A DNA stretch of 64,000 nt from Pseudomonas benzenivorans (GTDB lineage Bacteria; Pseudomonadota; Gammaproteobacteria; Pseudomonadales; Pseudomonadaceae), in assembly GCF_900100495.1 (NCBI RefSeq), contig NZ_FNCT01000009.1, positions 124,001 through 188,000 of the forward strand, written 5' to 3'. Within the stretch, counting starts at the first letter, position 1. Every line of letters starts with the position of its first letter. A model generated the notes under the pieces. That model made no database searches. It saw nothing but the letters and a program-made list of their open reading frames with translations, and was not told the origin of the DNA. Both the position numbers and the translations under genes were made by a program. This document shows positions 43,679 to 52,851 of this stretch, piece after piece.

Positions 43679-44545
43679 TTAGACCCTGCCCAGCTCGCGG
43701 ATGCTCTCGCGCAGGTTCTCGAAGTCGTATTCGGACAGGCCGACATACTCCAGCACCAGGCGCTCGATGCTCCGCCACTCATGGTCCTCGTGCTGGTTGC
43801 CCAGCACCCGGTGGCTCTCGCAGATGTGCTCGGCCATCTTCAGGATCGCCAGCAGGGTCTTCAATTGCGCATCGCAGCCGGCGTCGTCGCGGAATAGCGC
43901 CAGGGCGTTGTGGTGGCTGGCGATCGCCTCGCACAGGTGCAGCGGCAGGTTCCACGACTTGGCAGTGAAGTAACCGACCACCGCGTGATTGGTGTTGAGC
44001 AGGCGGTTCTCGGTGTCGACCACGCGGCGCTCGGCACTGGCACTGTAGTAGGCCTCCTCCAGCACCGTCATGTAATTCGGGAAGCGCTTGACCATCAACG
44101 GGATGCCGCAGTTGTGGAACAGTCCGAGGGTGTAGGCCTCGTCCGCCGCCTGGTAGCCGATGCGCTTGGCCAGGGTCAGGCAGGTCATCGCCACGTCCTG
44201 GGCGGTGTCCCAGAAGCGATTGAGGGTGACGATGGTCTCGTCGCTCAACTCGCCGCGGATCGACTGGGCATTGATCAGGTTGATCACCGTATTGCAGCCG
44301 AGCAGGTTGACCGCCTGCTGGATCGAGGCGATGCGATTGGCCAGGCCGAAGAACGGCGAGTTGACGATCTTCAGCAGCGCCCCGGACAGGCCCGGATCCT
44401 GGCTGATCAGCCTGGCGATGCTGCGCAGATCCGGGCTGGGCATGACCTGCTCCATCTGCAGGTCGACCATGATCTGCGGCTGCGGCGGCACGCTGATGCC
44501 CTGCAGGGCTTTTTGAATCTGTTCGGCGCTGAGTTCATGGGCCAT
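43679..44545 (-). CDS. HDOD domain protein
   Basis: A 288-residue protein with a single HDOD domain (about 20-215): SIARLISQDPGLSGALLKIVNSPFFGL, ASIQQAVNLLGCNTVINLI, and LGLFHNCGIPLMVKRFPNY. HDOD domains are catalytically incomplete HD relatives found in signalling. Neither a GGDEF/EAL domain nor a receiver domain is attached. It follows mutM in the order known from P. aeruginosa. Specific role unknown. Confidence 0.9.
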   Translation of the reverse strand: MAHELSAEQIQKALQGISVPPQPQIMVDLQMEQVMPSPDLRSIARLISQDPGLSGALLKIVNSPFFGLANRIASIQQAVNLLGCNTVINLINAQSIRGELSDETIVTLNRFWDTAQDVAMTCLTLAKRIGYQAADEAYTLGLFHNCGIPLMVKRFPNYMTVLEEAYYSASAERRVVDTENRLLNTNHAVVGYFTAKSWNLPLHLCEAIASHHNALALFRDDAGCDAQLKTLLAILKMAEHICESHRVLGNQHEDHEWRSIERLVLEYVGLSEYDFENLRESIRELGRV

Positions 44546-44725
44546 GGCGAATCGACCGGGGATGATGGCAGAGGGCCAGAGTGTAGCCGCAATGCCCTGC
44601 GGGTTGCGCCCCGCCCGAGCAAGAAAATGCGCGGGCCAGTTCGGCGAAAAACCGCCGGCGAATCAGGCCGCTGCGAGGGCATTCGCCCCTACGCTATAAT
44701 CCCGCTCTTTTTCCGGAGAGCCCCC

Positions 44726-45922
44726 ATGTCCCTGCCCAGCCTGCGCCTGAAAGCCAATGCCGATCGACGCCTGCGCGCCGGTCATCTGTGGGTCTACAGC
44801 AACGAAATCGATGTCGCCGCCACGCCGCTGCACGGCTTCGCCGTCGGCACCCAGGCGCTGCTCGAGGCCGCCGGCGGCAAGCCGCTGGGCGTGGTCGCCA
44901 TGAGCCCGAACAACCTGATCTGCGCCCGCCTGCTGTCGCGCGATGCCAAGCTGGCGCTGGACAAGTCGCTGCTGGTGCATCGGCTCAACGTCTGCCTGTC
45001 TTTGCGCGAGCGGCTGTTCGAGCAACCCTGCTACCGCCTGGTCTATGGCGACTCCGACCTGCTGCCGGGGCTGGTGGTCGACCGCTTCTTCGACATCCTG
45101 GTGGTGCAACTGGCCTCGGCCACCATGGAACAGCACAAGGACGAGGTGCTCGCCGCGCTGATCCAGGTGCTCAAGCCCAGCGGCATCCTGCTCAAGAACG
45201 ACTCCTCGGCGCGCGATGCCGAAGGCCTGGCGCGCTACGTCGAGACCGCCTACGGCCAGGTGCCGGAATGGGTGGCGCTGGAAGAGAACGGCGTGAAGTT
45301 CGAGGCACCGGTGGTCGAGGGGCAGAAGACCGGCTGGTTCTACGACCACCGGATGAACCGCGCGCGCCTGGCGCCCTACGTCAAGGGCAAGCGCGTACTC
45401 GACCTGTTCAGCTACATCGGCGGCTGGGGCGTGCAGGCGGCGGCCTTCGGTGCCAGCGAAGTGATGTGCGTGGACGCCTCCGGCTTCGCCCTCGACGGCG
45501 TCGAACGCAACGCCGCGCTGAACGGCCTGGCCGAACGGGTGGCCTGCGTGGAAGGCGACGTGTTCGCCGCGCTCAAGGAACTGAAGGCCGCCGAGGAACG
45601 CTTCGACGTGGTGATCGCCGACCCACCCGCCTTCATCAAGCGCAAGAAGGACCTGAAGAACGGCGAAGCCGCCTACCGCCGCCTCAACGAACAGGCCATG
45701 CGCCTGCTCGGCAAGGACGGCATCCTGGTCAGCGCCTCCTGCTCCATGCACCTGCCCGAGGACGACCTGCAGAACATCCTGCTGACCAGCGCGCGCCATC
45801 TGGATCGCAACATCCAGCTGCTCGAGCGCGGTGGCCAGGGCCCCGACCATCCGGTGCATCCGGCGATCCACGAAACCCGCTACATCAAGAGCCTGACCTG
45901 CCGCCTGCTGCCCAACAGCTAG
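44726..45922 (+). CDS. rlmI: 23S rRNA (cytosine-C5-)-methyltransferase RlmI-type
   Basis: A 398-residue protein with an N-terminal PUA-like domain (LRLKANADRRLRAGHLWVYSNEI) and a class I SAM methyltransferase domain: GWFYDHRMNR, VLDLFSYIGGWGVQAA and the catalytic VIADPPAFIKRKKDL. The C-terminal cysteine of SASCSMHL is the likely nucleophile. RlmI methylates C1962 of 23S rRNA in E. coli. A TATAAT hexamer lies at 44695-44700, 26 bases before the ATG; the longer frame upstream covers the mutM/HDOD region and is not real. Confidence 0.92.
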   Translation: MSLPSLRLKANADRRLRAGHLWVYSNEIDVAATPLHGFAVGTQALLEAAGGKPLGVVAMSPNNLICARLLSRDAKLALDKSLLVHRLNVCLSLRERLFEQPCYRLVYGDSDLLPGLVVDRFFDILVVQLASATMEQHKDEVLAALIQVLKPSGILLKNDSSARDAEGLARYVETAYGQVPEWVALEENGVKFEAPVVEGQKTGWFYDHRMNRARLAPYVKGKRVLDLFSYIGGWGVQAAAFGASEVMCVDASGFALDGVERNAALNGLAERVACVEGDVFAALKELKAAEERFDVVIADPPAFIKRKKDLKNGEAAYRRLNEQAMRLLGKDGILVSASCSMHLPEDDLQNILLTSARHLDRNIQLLERGGQGPDHPVHPAIHETRYIKSLTCRLLPNS

Positions 45923-45926
45923 GTCG

Positions 45927-45963
45927 GCTGAGGTTTCGCTGCGGGCCGCATCGAAACCTCGGC
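45927..45963 (+). terminator. Hairpin after rlmI, possible terminator
   Basis: GCTGAGGTTTCG (45927-45938) and CGAAACCTCGGC (45952-45963) pair over 12 positions with one G-U. A second 9-base stem, ACCTGCCGA/TCGGCAGGT (45981-46005), follows. No clear T-run. The remainder of the gap to 46246 holds the candidate sigma-54 site and no gene. Confidence 0.45.
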
Positions 45964-46116
45964 AGCCCCTAAGCGCCTGCACCTGCCGAGTACGTGTCGG
46001 CAGGTACCTTCCCCCTCCCTGCGGTGTTACCTCCGCCCCCATCCGCCTCGCGCAAATCCCGGGCTGGGCTAGGCTTGATTAGAGGGGCCGAGCGTCGCTA
46101 CGCGATCGCGATGGAG

Positions 46117-46132
46117 TGGCGTACTAATTGCT
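46117..46132 (+). promoter_or_regulatory. Candidate sigma-54 (RpoN) promoter of the ABC importer
   Basis: TGGC (46117-46120), 7 bases, then TTGCT (46128-46132). GG and GC are exactly 12 positions apart, matching the -24/-12 rule (TGGC-N7-TTGCW). Transcription would start near 46144, about 100 bases before the ATPase ATG. No enhancer-binding regulator gene is adjacent. Confidence 0.5.
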
Positions 46133-46246
46133 TTGTGCCACTGCCATAACAGCCGCACGTCCCCCGCGGGACGGGACGGTTGACTTGAGCGGTCAGGCCA
46201 AGGCCATGCGCCGGATGCCTGTTTTGATGGGGAGCTGGGGAGGGCT

Positions 46247-47365
46247 ATGGCTGAGCAGGCGGGGGACAAACCGTTCCTACAATTCACCAACGTGAAGAAG
46301 ACCTACGACCACCGCACCCTGGTGGTCAAGAACTTCAACCTGGATGTGGCCAAGGGCGAATTCATCACCCTGCTCGGCCCCTCCGGCTCGGGCAAGACCA
46401 CCTGCCTGATGATGCTCGCCGGCTTCGAGGACGTGACCAGCGGCGAAATCCTGATCAACGGCCGCTCGGTCACCAGCATCGCGCCCTACGCGCGCAACAT
46501 CGGCATGGTTTTCCAGCAGTACGCGCTGTTCCCGCACATGACCATCCGCGAAAACCTCGCCTACCCGTTGAAGATCCGCAAGAAGCCGAAAGCGGAGATC
46601 CGCGCCAAGGTCGACGAGTACCTGGCCCTGGTCGAGCTGCAGGCCTTCGGTGGCCGCTATCCCGGCCAGCTCTCCGGCGGCCAGCGCCAGCGCGTCGCCC
46701 TGGCCCGCGCGCTGATCTTCGCCCCGGACATCGTGCTGATGGACGAACCGCTCGGCGCCCTCGACAAGAAGCTGCGCGAGCAGATGCAGTTCGAGATCAA
46801 GCGCCTGCACGACCAGCTCGGCTTCACGGTGATCTACGTCACCCACGACCAGACCGAAGCGCTGACCATGTCCGACCGCATCGCGGTGTTCAACAACGGC
46901 ATCGTCCAGCAATGCGCGCCGCCCCACGTGCTCTACGAGCGCCCGGCCAACCTGTTCGTCGCCGACTTCATCGGCGAGAGCAACAAGCTCAAGGGCGTGA
47001 TCGCCTCGGTCGGCGACGACCGCGTCAGCGTGCGCCTGGACGACGGCGCCCAGGTCAGCACCCTGAAAGCCAATTGCACCGAGGTCGGCCTGCCGACCAC
47101 GGTCTCGATACGCCCGGAAAAGCTCACCTTCACCGACCGCCTCGGCAGCGCCGGCAATCAGGTCAAGGCGCGCTACATCACCCGCCACTACGTCGGCGAG
47201 TACATCCGCTATCACTTCGAGACCAGCGACGGCACCGAGCTGGTGGTGAAGAACATGAACGACAGCTCGGCGCCGCAGTTCAGCGCCAACGACGAGGCCG
47301 TCCTGGCCTGGCTGCCCCAGGACAGCCAGGCCCTGGATCGACCGGACGCGTCGGCGACGTCCTGA
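46247..47365 (+). CDS. Polyamine-type ABC transporter ATP-binding protein (PotA-like)
   Basis: A 372-residue importer ATPase. Walker A GPSGSGKT, Q-loop FQQYALFPHMT, signature LSGGQRQRVALARAL, Walker B VLMDEPLGALDKK, H-loop VTHDQTEAL, and a C-terminal TOBE/OB domain with TVSIRPEKL. The PotA-like group transports spermidine, putrescine or related solutes. First gene of a four-gene operon: ATPase, binding protein, two permeases. Confidence 0.94.
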   Translation: MAEQAGDKPFLQFTNVKKTYDHRTLVVKNFNLDVAKGEFITLLGPSGSGKTTCLMMLAGFEDVTSGEILINGRSVTSIAPYARNIGMVFQQYALFPHMTIRENLAYPLKIRKKPKAEIRAKVDEYLALVELQAFGGRYPGQLSGGQRQRVALARALIFAPDIVLMDEPLGALDKKLREQMQFEIKRLHDQLGFTVIYVTHDQTEALTMSDRIAVFNNGIVQQCAPPHVLYERPANLFVADFIGESNKLKGVIASVGDDRVSVRLDDGAQVSTLKANCTEVGLPTTVSIRPEKLTFTDRLGSAGNQVKARYITRHYVGEYIRYHFETSDGTELVVKNMNDSSAPQFSANDEAVLAWLPQDSQALDRPDASATS

Positions 47366-47436
47366 CCGGCCGTTACCCGCGCAGCCGAGCCCCCCCACAG
47401 GCTTGAACAACACCAACAGGCAAATGGAGCACGACG

Positions 47437-48510
47437 ATGTCTAGATCAACGACGACAAGCTTTTCCGCATTCGCCCTGGCTGCGGCACTGGCTACGGCAT
47501 CCATCGCCGCCAGCGCCGAGGACAGCCTGACCGTGGTGTCCTGGGGTGGCGCCTATGGCGCGGCACAGAAGAAACACGTCATCGACCCCTACCAGAAGGA
47601 CAGCGGGGTCAAGGTGCTGTTCGAGGACTATTCCGGCGGCGTGGCCGAGATGAAGGCCCAGGTCGAGTCCGGCAACATCCAGTGGGACGTGGTCGACCTC
47701 GAGGTGATCGACCTGGAGCGGGCCTGCTCCGAGGGCCTGCTCGAAGTGATCCCCCAGGACATCCTGCCGCCCGGCGTGGACGGCACCCCCGCGGCGCAGG
47801 ACTTCATCCCCGAGGCGCTGGCCAGCGAGTGCGCGGTCGGCAATATCGTCTGGTCGGTGGTGTTCGCCTACAACGAGAAGACCATCGGCGGCACCAAGGC
47901 CGCGACCATCGCCGACTTCTTCGACACCGCCAAGATTCCCGGCAAGCGCGCCATGCGCAAGCGTCCGCAGGTGAACATGGAGTGGGCGCTGCTGGCCGAC
48001 GGCGTGGCGCCCAAGGACGTCTACGAGGTGCTGGGCACCCCGGAAGGCCAGCAGCGCGCCTTCGACAAGCTGGCCACGATCAAGAAGGACATCGTCTGGT
48101 TCGACTCCTGGTCGCAGGCCCCGCAGCTGCTCAACGACGGCGGCGCGGTGCTGGTGCAGTCGGCCAACGGGCGCTTCTACGACGCCATCCGCCAGGAAGG
48201 CAAGCCATTCGTCATCGTCTGGGACGGCCACGTCTACGACCTCGACGCCTGGTCGGTGCTCAAGGGCTCGCCGAAGAAGGATCTGGCCTTCAAGTTCATC
48301 GCCTACGCCACCGGTTCCAAACCGTTGGCGGGTATGCCGGACGTGGCCTACGGGCCGACCCGCAAGTCCTCCATGCCGCTGGCCGACCAGTCCGCCGCGC
48401 CGCACCTGCCCACCGCGCACCTGGATAAAGGCATCCAGGCCGGCTCGGAGTTCTGGGCCGACTACGGCGAGTCCCTCGGCGAGAAGTTCAACGAGTGGCT
48501 GCTGAAGTAA
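47437..48510 (+). CDS. Periplasmic polyamine-type solute-binding protein
   Basis: A 357-residue type 2 binding protein with a signal peptide cleaved near ASAED (residue 28). The core begins LTVVSWGGAYGAAQKKHVI, with EDYSGGVAEMKAQVESG and QWDVVDLEVIDL. This subgroup (SWGG start) is closer to the extracellular binding proteins for putrescine-like or amino-acid-derived ligands than to PotF; ligand cannot be deduced. Its 71-base gap to the ATPase has no terminator. Confidence 0.92.
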   Translation: MSRSTTTSFSAFALAAALATASIAASAEDSLTVVSWGGAYGAAQKKHVIDPYQKDSGVKVLFEDYSGGVAEMKAQVESGNIQWDVVDLEVIDLERACSEGLLEVIPQDILPPGVDGTPAAQDFIPEALASECAVGNIVWSVVFAYNEKTIGGTKAATIADFFDTAKIPGKRAMRKRPQVNMEWALLADGVAPKDVYEVLGTPEGQQRAFDKLATIKKDIVWFDSWSQAPQLLNDGGAVLVQSANGRFYDAIRQEGKPFVIVWDGHVYDLDAWSVLKGSPKKDLAFKFIAYATGSKPLAGMPDVAYGPTRKSSMPLADQSAAPHLPTAHLDKGIQAGSEFWADYGESLGEKFNEWLLK

Positions 48511-48520
48511 CCCGCAATGG

Positions 48521-48543
48521 CCCCTCTCCCCCTGGGAGAGGGG
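48521..48543. repeat. CCCCTCTCCC/GGGAGAGGGG repeat, copy 1
   Basis: A perfect 10-base inverted repeat with a 3-base loop, followed by TTGGGGTGAGGG. A related unit in the other orientation lies at 57971-58012. Located between the binding-protein and permease genes, where it may protect upstream mRNA. Confidence 0.7.
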
Positions 48544-48588
48544 TTGGGGTGAGGGTATCGGCCCCGCCACAAGCCTCGGAGTAACACC

Positions 48589-49821
48589 TTGTCATCCCTG
48601 ACCACCAGCGAAGCCGGCCAAGCCGCCAGCGCCCGCAGCAAGAAACGCCTGACCGCCTTCCTGTTCGTGGTGCCGTTGCTCGCCTTTATCCTGCTGACCT
48701 TCGTTGCGCCCATCGGCAGCATGCTCTGGCGCAGCGTGCACCACCCGGCCGTGGCCGAACTGATTCCGCTGACCCTGGCCGAACTGCAGCGCTGGGACGG
48801 CAAGGACACCCCCGATCGGCAGACCCTGGAGGTGTTCGTCCGCGAGCTGCATGAGCTGGACCAGCAGCGCCTGTCCGGCAAGCTGGCCGAGGAGTTCAAC
48901 CGCGCCTACACCGGCATGTCCAGCGTGGTCAAAGCCAGCGCCCGGCGGGTCGGCCGCCTGGATGCCGACGAGCTGCAAGACAAGGGCGCCGAGACCCTGC
49001 TGCAGGCCCACCGCAACTGGAGCAGCGCGCAAGTCTGGTACGCCATCCAGCGCGCCGGCCAGGTCTACACCTACGACTACTACCTGACCGCCCTGGACCT
49101 GGAGCTGCACCCGGAGCAGGGTATCCAGGTGCGCGAAGACACGCAGATCTACCTGCAGCTGTACAGCAAGACCCTGAACATGGCGCTGGTCATCACCCTG
49201 TTCTGCGCCCTGCTCGGCTACCCGCTGGCCTACTACCTGGCCGGCCTGCCGGAAAACCGCGCCAACCTACTGCTGGTGCTGGTGCTGCTGCCGTTCTGGA
49301 CCTCCCTGCTGGTGCGCACCACGGCCTGGATCGCGCTGCTGCAGACCAACGGGGTGATCAACTCCTTCCTGCTCAGCAGCGGCCTGATCGGCGAGCCCTT
49401 CGAGATGCTCTACACCTCGTTCGCCACCGTGATCGCCATGACCCATATCCTCCTGCCGTTCATGATCCTGCCGCTGTACAGCGTGATGCGCGGCATCGAC
49501 CCCAGCTACCTGCGCGCCGCCCTGTCGCTCGGCGCCAAGCCGATCCCGGCCTTCGCGCGAATCTACTTCCCGATGACCCTGCCCGGCCTCAGCGCCGGCG
49601 CGCTGCTGGTGTTCATCATCTCGGTGGGCTACTACATCACCCCGGCCCTGGTCGGCGGCACCGACGGGCAGATGATCAGCAACATCATCGCCTTCCACAT
49701 GCAGCGCTCGAACAACTGGGAGCTGGCCGCCGCGCTCGGCTCGTTGCTGCTGGCGCTGATCCTGATCCTCTACTGGCTGTACGACCGCTTCGTCGGCGCC
49801 AGCAACATCAAGTTGGGCTGA
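48589..49821 (+). CDS. ABC transporter permease with large periplasmic insert (PotB-like)
   Basis: A 410-residue permease. One helix (about 22-44) is followed by a 145-residue soluble segment (about 50-190), then the six-helix PotB core with the cytoplasmic EAA motif in RAALSLGAKPIPAFARIYFPMTLPG. Ordinary PotB proteins are about 280 residues, so the insert is the notable feature. TTG start at 48589 with GGAG seven bases upstream; no better ATG is available without losing the first helix. Confidence 0.88.
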   Translation: MSSLTTSEAGQAASARSKKRLTAFLFVVPLLAFILLTFVAPIGSMLWRSVHHPAVAELIPLTLAELQRWDGKDTPDRQTLEVFVRELHELDQQRLSGKLAEEFNRAYTGMSSVVKASARRVGRLDADELQDKGAETLLQAHRNWSSAQVWYAIQRAGQVYTYDYYLTALDLELHPEQGIQVREDTQIYLQLYSKTLNMALVITLFCALLGYPLAYYLAGLPENRANLLLVLVLLPFWTSLLVRTTAWIALLQTNGVINSFLLSSGLIGEPFEMLYTSFATVIAMTHILLPFMILPLYSVMRGIDPSYLRAALSLGAKPIPAFARIYFPMTLPGLSAGALLVFIISVGYYITPALVGGTDGQMISNIIAFHMQRSNNWELAAALGSLLLALILILYWLYDRFVGASNIKLG

Positions 49822-49823
49822 GC

Positions 49824-50675
49824 ATGAGCAAGATTCCCGCTTACTTCGGCTTCTGGCACCGCTTCGGCGCCTGGCTGCTGCAGGTCAGCTCCTGGCTGGT
49901 GCTGCTGTTCCTGATCCTGCCGATCCTGGTGATCGTGCCGCTGTCGTTCAACGTCGAGCCGTTCTTCAGCTTCACCGAAGGCATGCTCACCCTGCAGCCC
50001 GAGGCCTATTCGCTGCGCTGGTACCGGGAAATCTTCAACGACCCGAAGTGGCTGCTGGCGATCCAGAACAGCTTCCTGATCGGCATCCTGGCCACCGTGA
50101 TCGCCACCGCGCTCGGCACCTGCGCCGCCGTGGGCCTGGCCCGCGATGACATGCCGCAGCGCCGCTTCATCACTGCCCTGCTGCTGTCGCCGATGATCGT
50201 GCCGCTGATCATCACCGCCGCCGGGATGTTCTTCTTCTATTCCAACCTGGGCCTGGCCGGCAGCTACCTGGGGGTGATCCTGGCCCACGCCGCCCTCGGC
50301 ACGCCCTTCGTGATCATCACGGTGACCGCCACCCTGACCGGCTTCGACTATTCCCTGGCGCGCGCCGCGCTGAACCTCGGCGCCACGCCGCTGCGGGTAT
50401 TCTTCGACATCATCATGCCGCTGATCCGCCCGGGGGTGATTTCCGGCGCGCTGTTCGCCTTCATCACCTCCTTCGACGAGGTGGTGGTGATCCTGTTCAT
50501 GGCCGGGCCCCAGCAGCGCACCATCCCGCGGCAGATGTTCTCCGGCCTGCGCGAGCAGATCAACCCGAGCATCCTGGCCATCGCCACCCTGCTGATCCTG
50601 GTGTCCATCGCCCTGCTGGTGACCATCGAACTGCTGCGCCGCCGCGCCGAACGCCTGCGCAGCGCCGAAGACTGA
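49824..50675 (+). CDS. ABC transporter permease (PotC-like)
   Basis: A 283-residue permease with six hydrophobic helices and the EAA loop ARAALNLGATPLRVFFDIIMPLIRPG. Partner of the preceding permease; the stop of that gene is 2 bases before this ATG. Together with the ATPase and binding protein it makes a complete importer. Confidence 0.93.
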   Translation: MSKIPAYFGFWHRFGAWLLQVSSWLVLLFLILPILVIVPLSFNVEPFFSFTEGMLTLQPEAYSLRWYREIFNDPKWLLAIQNSFLIGILATVIATALGTCAAVGLARDDMPQRRFITALLLSPMIVPLIITAAGMFFFYSNLGLAGSYLGVILAHAALGTPFVIITVTATLTGFDYSLARAALNLGATPLRVFFDIIMPLIRPGVISGALFAFITSFDEVVVILFMAGPQQRTIPRQMFSGLREQINPSILAIATLLILVSIALLVTIELLRRRAERLRSAED

Positions 50676-50689
50676 GCACCCGGCTGGGC

Positions 50690-50722
50690 AAGCCCGCCTG
50701 TCCGCGGGCGGGCGCCGGGCTT
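50690..50722 (+). terminator. GC hairpin at the end of the ABC operon
   Basis: AAGCCCG (50690-50696) and CGGGCTT (50716-50722) enclose further GC pairing, followed by TCG. A modest terminator candidate; the T-run is only three bases. Confidence 0.4.
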
Positions 50723-50920
50723 TCGCCGCCGCGCCCGCTGGGCTTAGAATCCCCTCCCTCCTGCCCGACCCCAGGCGGACTCCTGAGCCCCGGCCGAGCC
50801 AGCGCAGACCCCGCGCCAACCTCCGCCCCAGCCCTGCAAATGGTCACTTCCGTTTGCCAGCGGCGCGCGGCGCGCTCAACATACGCACATAACCTGATTA
50901 GCCCCGCAGGACTGACCGCC

Positions 50921-52759
50921 ATGCCCGATTACCGCTCGAAAACCTCCACCCACGGCCGCAACATGGCCGGCGCCCGCGCCCTGTGGCGCGCCACCGGGAT
51001 GAAGGACGAGGACTTCAAGAAGCCGATCATCGCCATCGCCAACTCCTTCACCCAGTTCGTGCCCGGCCACGTGCACCTGAAGGACATGGGCCAGCTGGTC
51101 GCCCGCGAGATCGAGCGCGCCGGCGGCGTGGCCAAGGAATTCAACACCATCGCCGTGGACGACGGCATCGCCATGGGCCACGACGGCATGCTCTATTCGC
51201 TGCCGAGCCGCGAGATCATCGCCGACTCCGTGGAATACATGGTCAACGCCCACTGCGCCGACGCCATCGTCTGCATCAGCAACTGCGACAAGATCACCCC
51301 CGGCATGCTGATGGCCGCCCTGCGCCTGAACATCCCGGTGGTGTTCGTCTCCGGCGGGCCGATGGAAGCCGGCAAGACCAAGCTGGCCAGCCACGGCCTG
51401 GACCTGGTCGACGCCATGGTGGTGGCCGCCGACGATTCCTGCTCCGACGAGAAGGTCGCCGAGTACGAGCGCAGCGCCTGTCCGACCTGCGGCAGCTGCT
51501 CCGGCATGTTCACCGCCAACTCGATGAACTGCCTGATGGAAGCCCTCGGCCTGGCTCTGCCGGGCAACGGCTCGACCCTGGCCACCCACGCCGACCGCGA
51601 GCAGCTGTTCCTGCGCGCCGGACGCCTGGCGGTGGAGCTGTGCCAGCGCTACTACGGCGAGAACGACGAGTCGGTGCTGCCGCGCAACATCGCCAACTTC
51701 AAGGCGTTCGAGAACGCCATGAGCCTGGATATCGCCATGGGCGGCTCGACCAACACCATCCTGCACCTGCTGGCCGCGGCCCAGGAAGGCGAGGTGGCCT
51801 TCGACCTGCGCGACATCGACCGGCTGTCGCGCAAGGTGCCGCAGCTGTGCAAGGTGGCGCCGAACATCCAGAAGTACCATATGGAAGACGTGCACAGAGC
51901 GGGGGGCATCTTCAGCATCCTCGGCGAACTGGCCCGCGGCGGCCTGCTGCACACCGACGTGGCCACGGTGCACAGCCCGAGCATGGCCGATGCCATCGCC
52001 CAGTGGGACATCACCCAGACCCAGGACGAGAAGGTGCACACCTTCTTCAAGGCCGGACCGGCCGGCATCCCGACCCAGGTTGCATTCAGCCAGGCGACCC
52101 GCTGGCCGAGCCTGGACGACGACCGCGCCGAAGGCTGCATCCGCAGCGTCGAGCACGCCTATTCCCAGGAGGGCGGTCTGGCCGTGCTGTACGGCAATAT
52201 CGCCCTCGATGGGTGCGTGGTGAAGACCGCCGGGGTGGACGAGTCGATCCATGTGTTCGAAGGCAACGCGAAGATCTTCGAGAGCCAGGACGGCGCCGTG
52301 CGCGGCATCCTCAATGACGAGGTGAAGCCGGGCGATATCGTGATCATCCGCTACGAAGGCCCGAAAGGCGGCCCGGGCATGCAGGAAATGCTCTACCCGA
52401 CCTCCTACCTGAAGTCCAAGGGCCTGGGCAAACAGTGCGCCCTGCTCACCGACGGGCGCTTCTCCGGCGGCACCTCGGGCCTGTCGATCGGCCACGCCTC
52501 GCCGGAAGCCGCCGCCGGCGGCGCCATCGGCCTGGTGCGCGACGGCGACAAGGTGCTGATCGACATCCCCAAGCGCAGCATCAACCTGCTGGTCTCTGAC
52601 GAGGAACTGGCCGCACGCCGCGTCGAACAGGACCAGAAGGGCTGGAAGCCGGCCGCCCCGCGCGCGCGCAAGGTGACCACCGCGCTCAAGGCCTACGCCC
52701 TGCTCGCCACCAGCGCCGACAAGGGCGCGGTGCGCGACAAGGCGCTGCTCGACAGCTGA
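50921..52759 (+). CDS. ilvD: Dihydroxy-acid dehydratase
   Basis: A 612-residue iron-sulfur dehydratase of branched-chain amino acid synthesis, converting 2,3-dihydroxy acids to 2-keto acids. Cluster and magnesium motifs: CISNCDKITPGMLMAALRLNIP and ACPTCGSCSGMFTANSMNCL; C-terminal DGRFSGGTSGLSIGHASPEAA. The ATG at 50921 gives the normal N-terminus MPDYRSKTST; the longer frame is upstream leader. A strong terminator follows. Confidence 0.97.
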   Translation: MPDYRSKTSTHGRNMAGARALWRATGMKDEDFKKPIIAIANSFTQFVPGHVHLKDMGQLVAREIERAGGVAKEFNTIAVDDGIAMGHDGMLYSLPSREIIADSVEYMVNAHCADAIVCISNCDKITPGMLMAALRLNIPVVFVSGGPMEAGKTKLASHGLDLVDAMVVAADDSCSDEKVAEYERSACPTCGSCSGMFTANSMNCLMEALGLALPGNGSTLATHADREQLFLRAGRLAVELCQRYYGENDESVLPRNIANFKAFENAMSLDIAMGGSTNTILHLLAAAQEGEVAFDLRDIDRLSRKVPQLCKVAPNIQKYHMEDVHRAGGIFSILGELARGGLLHTDVATVHSPSMADAIAQWDITQTQDEKVHTFFKAGPAGIPTQVAFSQATRWPSLDDDRAEGCIRSVEHAYSQEGGLAVLYGNIALDGCVVKTAGVDESIHVFEGNAKIFESQDGAVRGILNDEVKPGDIVIIRYEGPKGGPGMQEMLYPTSYLKSKGLGKQCALLTDGRFSGGTSGLSIGHASPEAAAGGAIGLVRDGDKVLIDIPKRSINLLVSDEELAARRVEQDQKGWKPAAPRARKVTTALKAYALLATSADKGAVRDKALLDS

Positions 52760-52774
52760 GTCCTCTGCGGTATA

Positions 52775-52810
52775 CAAGAAGCCCGACGAAGTTGTCGGGC
52801 TTCTTGTTTT
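52775..52810 (+). terminator. Rho-independent terminator of ilvD
   Basis: CAAGAAGCCCGAC (52775-52787) pairs perfectly with GTCGGGCTTCTTG (52794-52806) with a 6-base loop, followed by TTTT. Very clear. Confidence 0.93.
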
Positions 52811-52851
52811 AGCCTGTTTTCCACCCTGGCCCCCAGCGCGAGGACGCGAAG

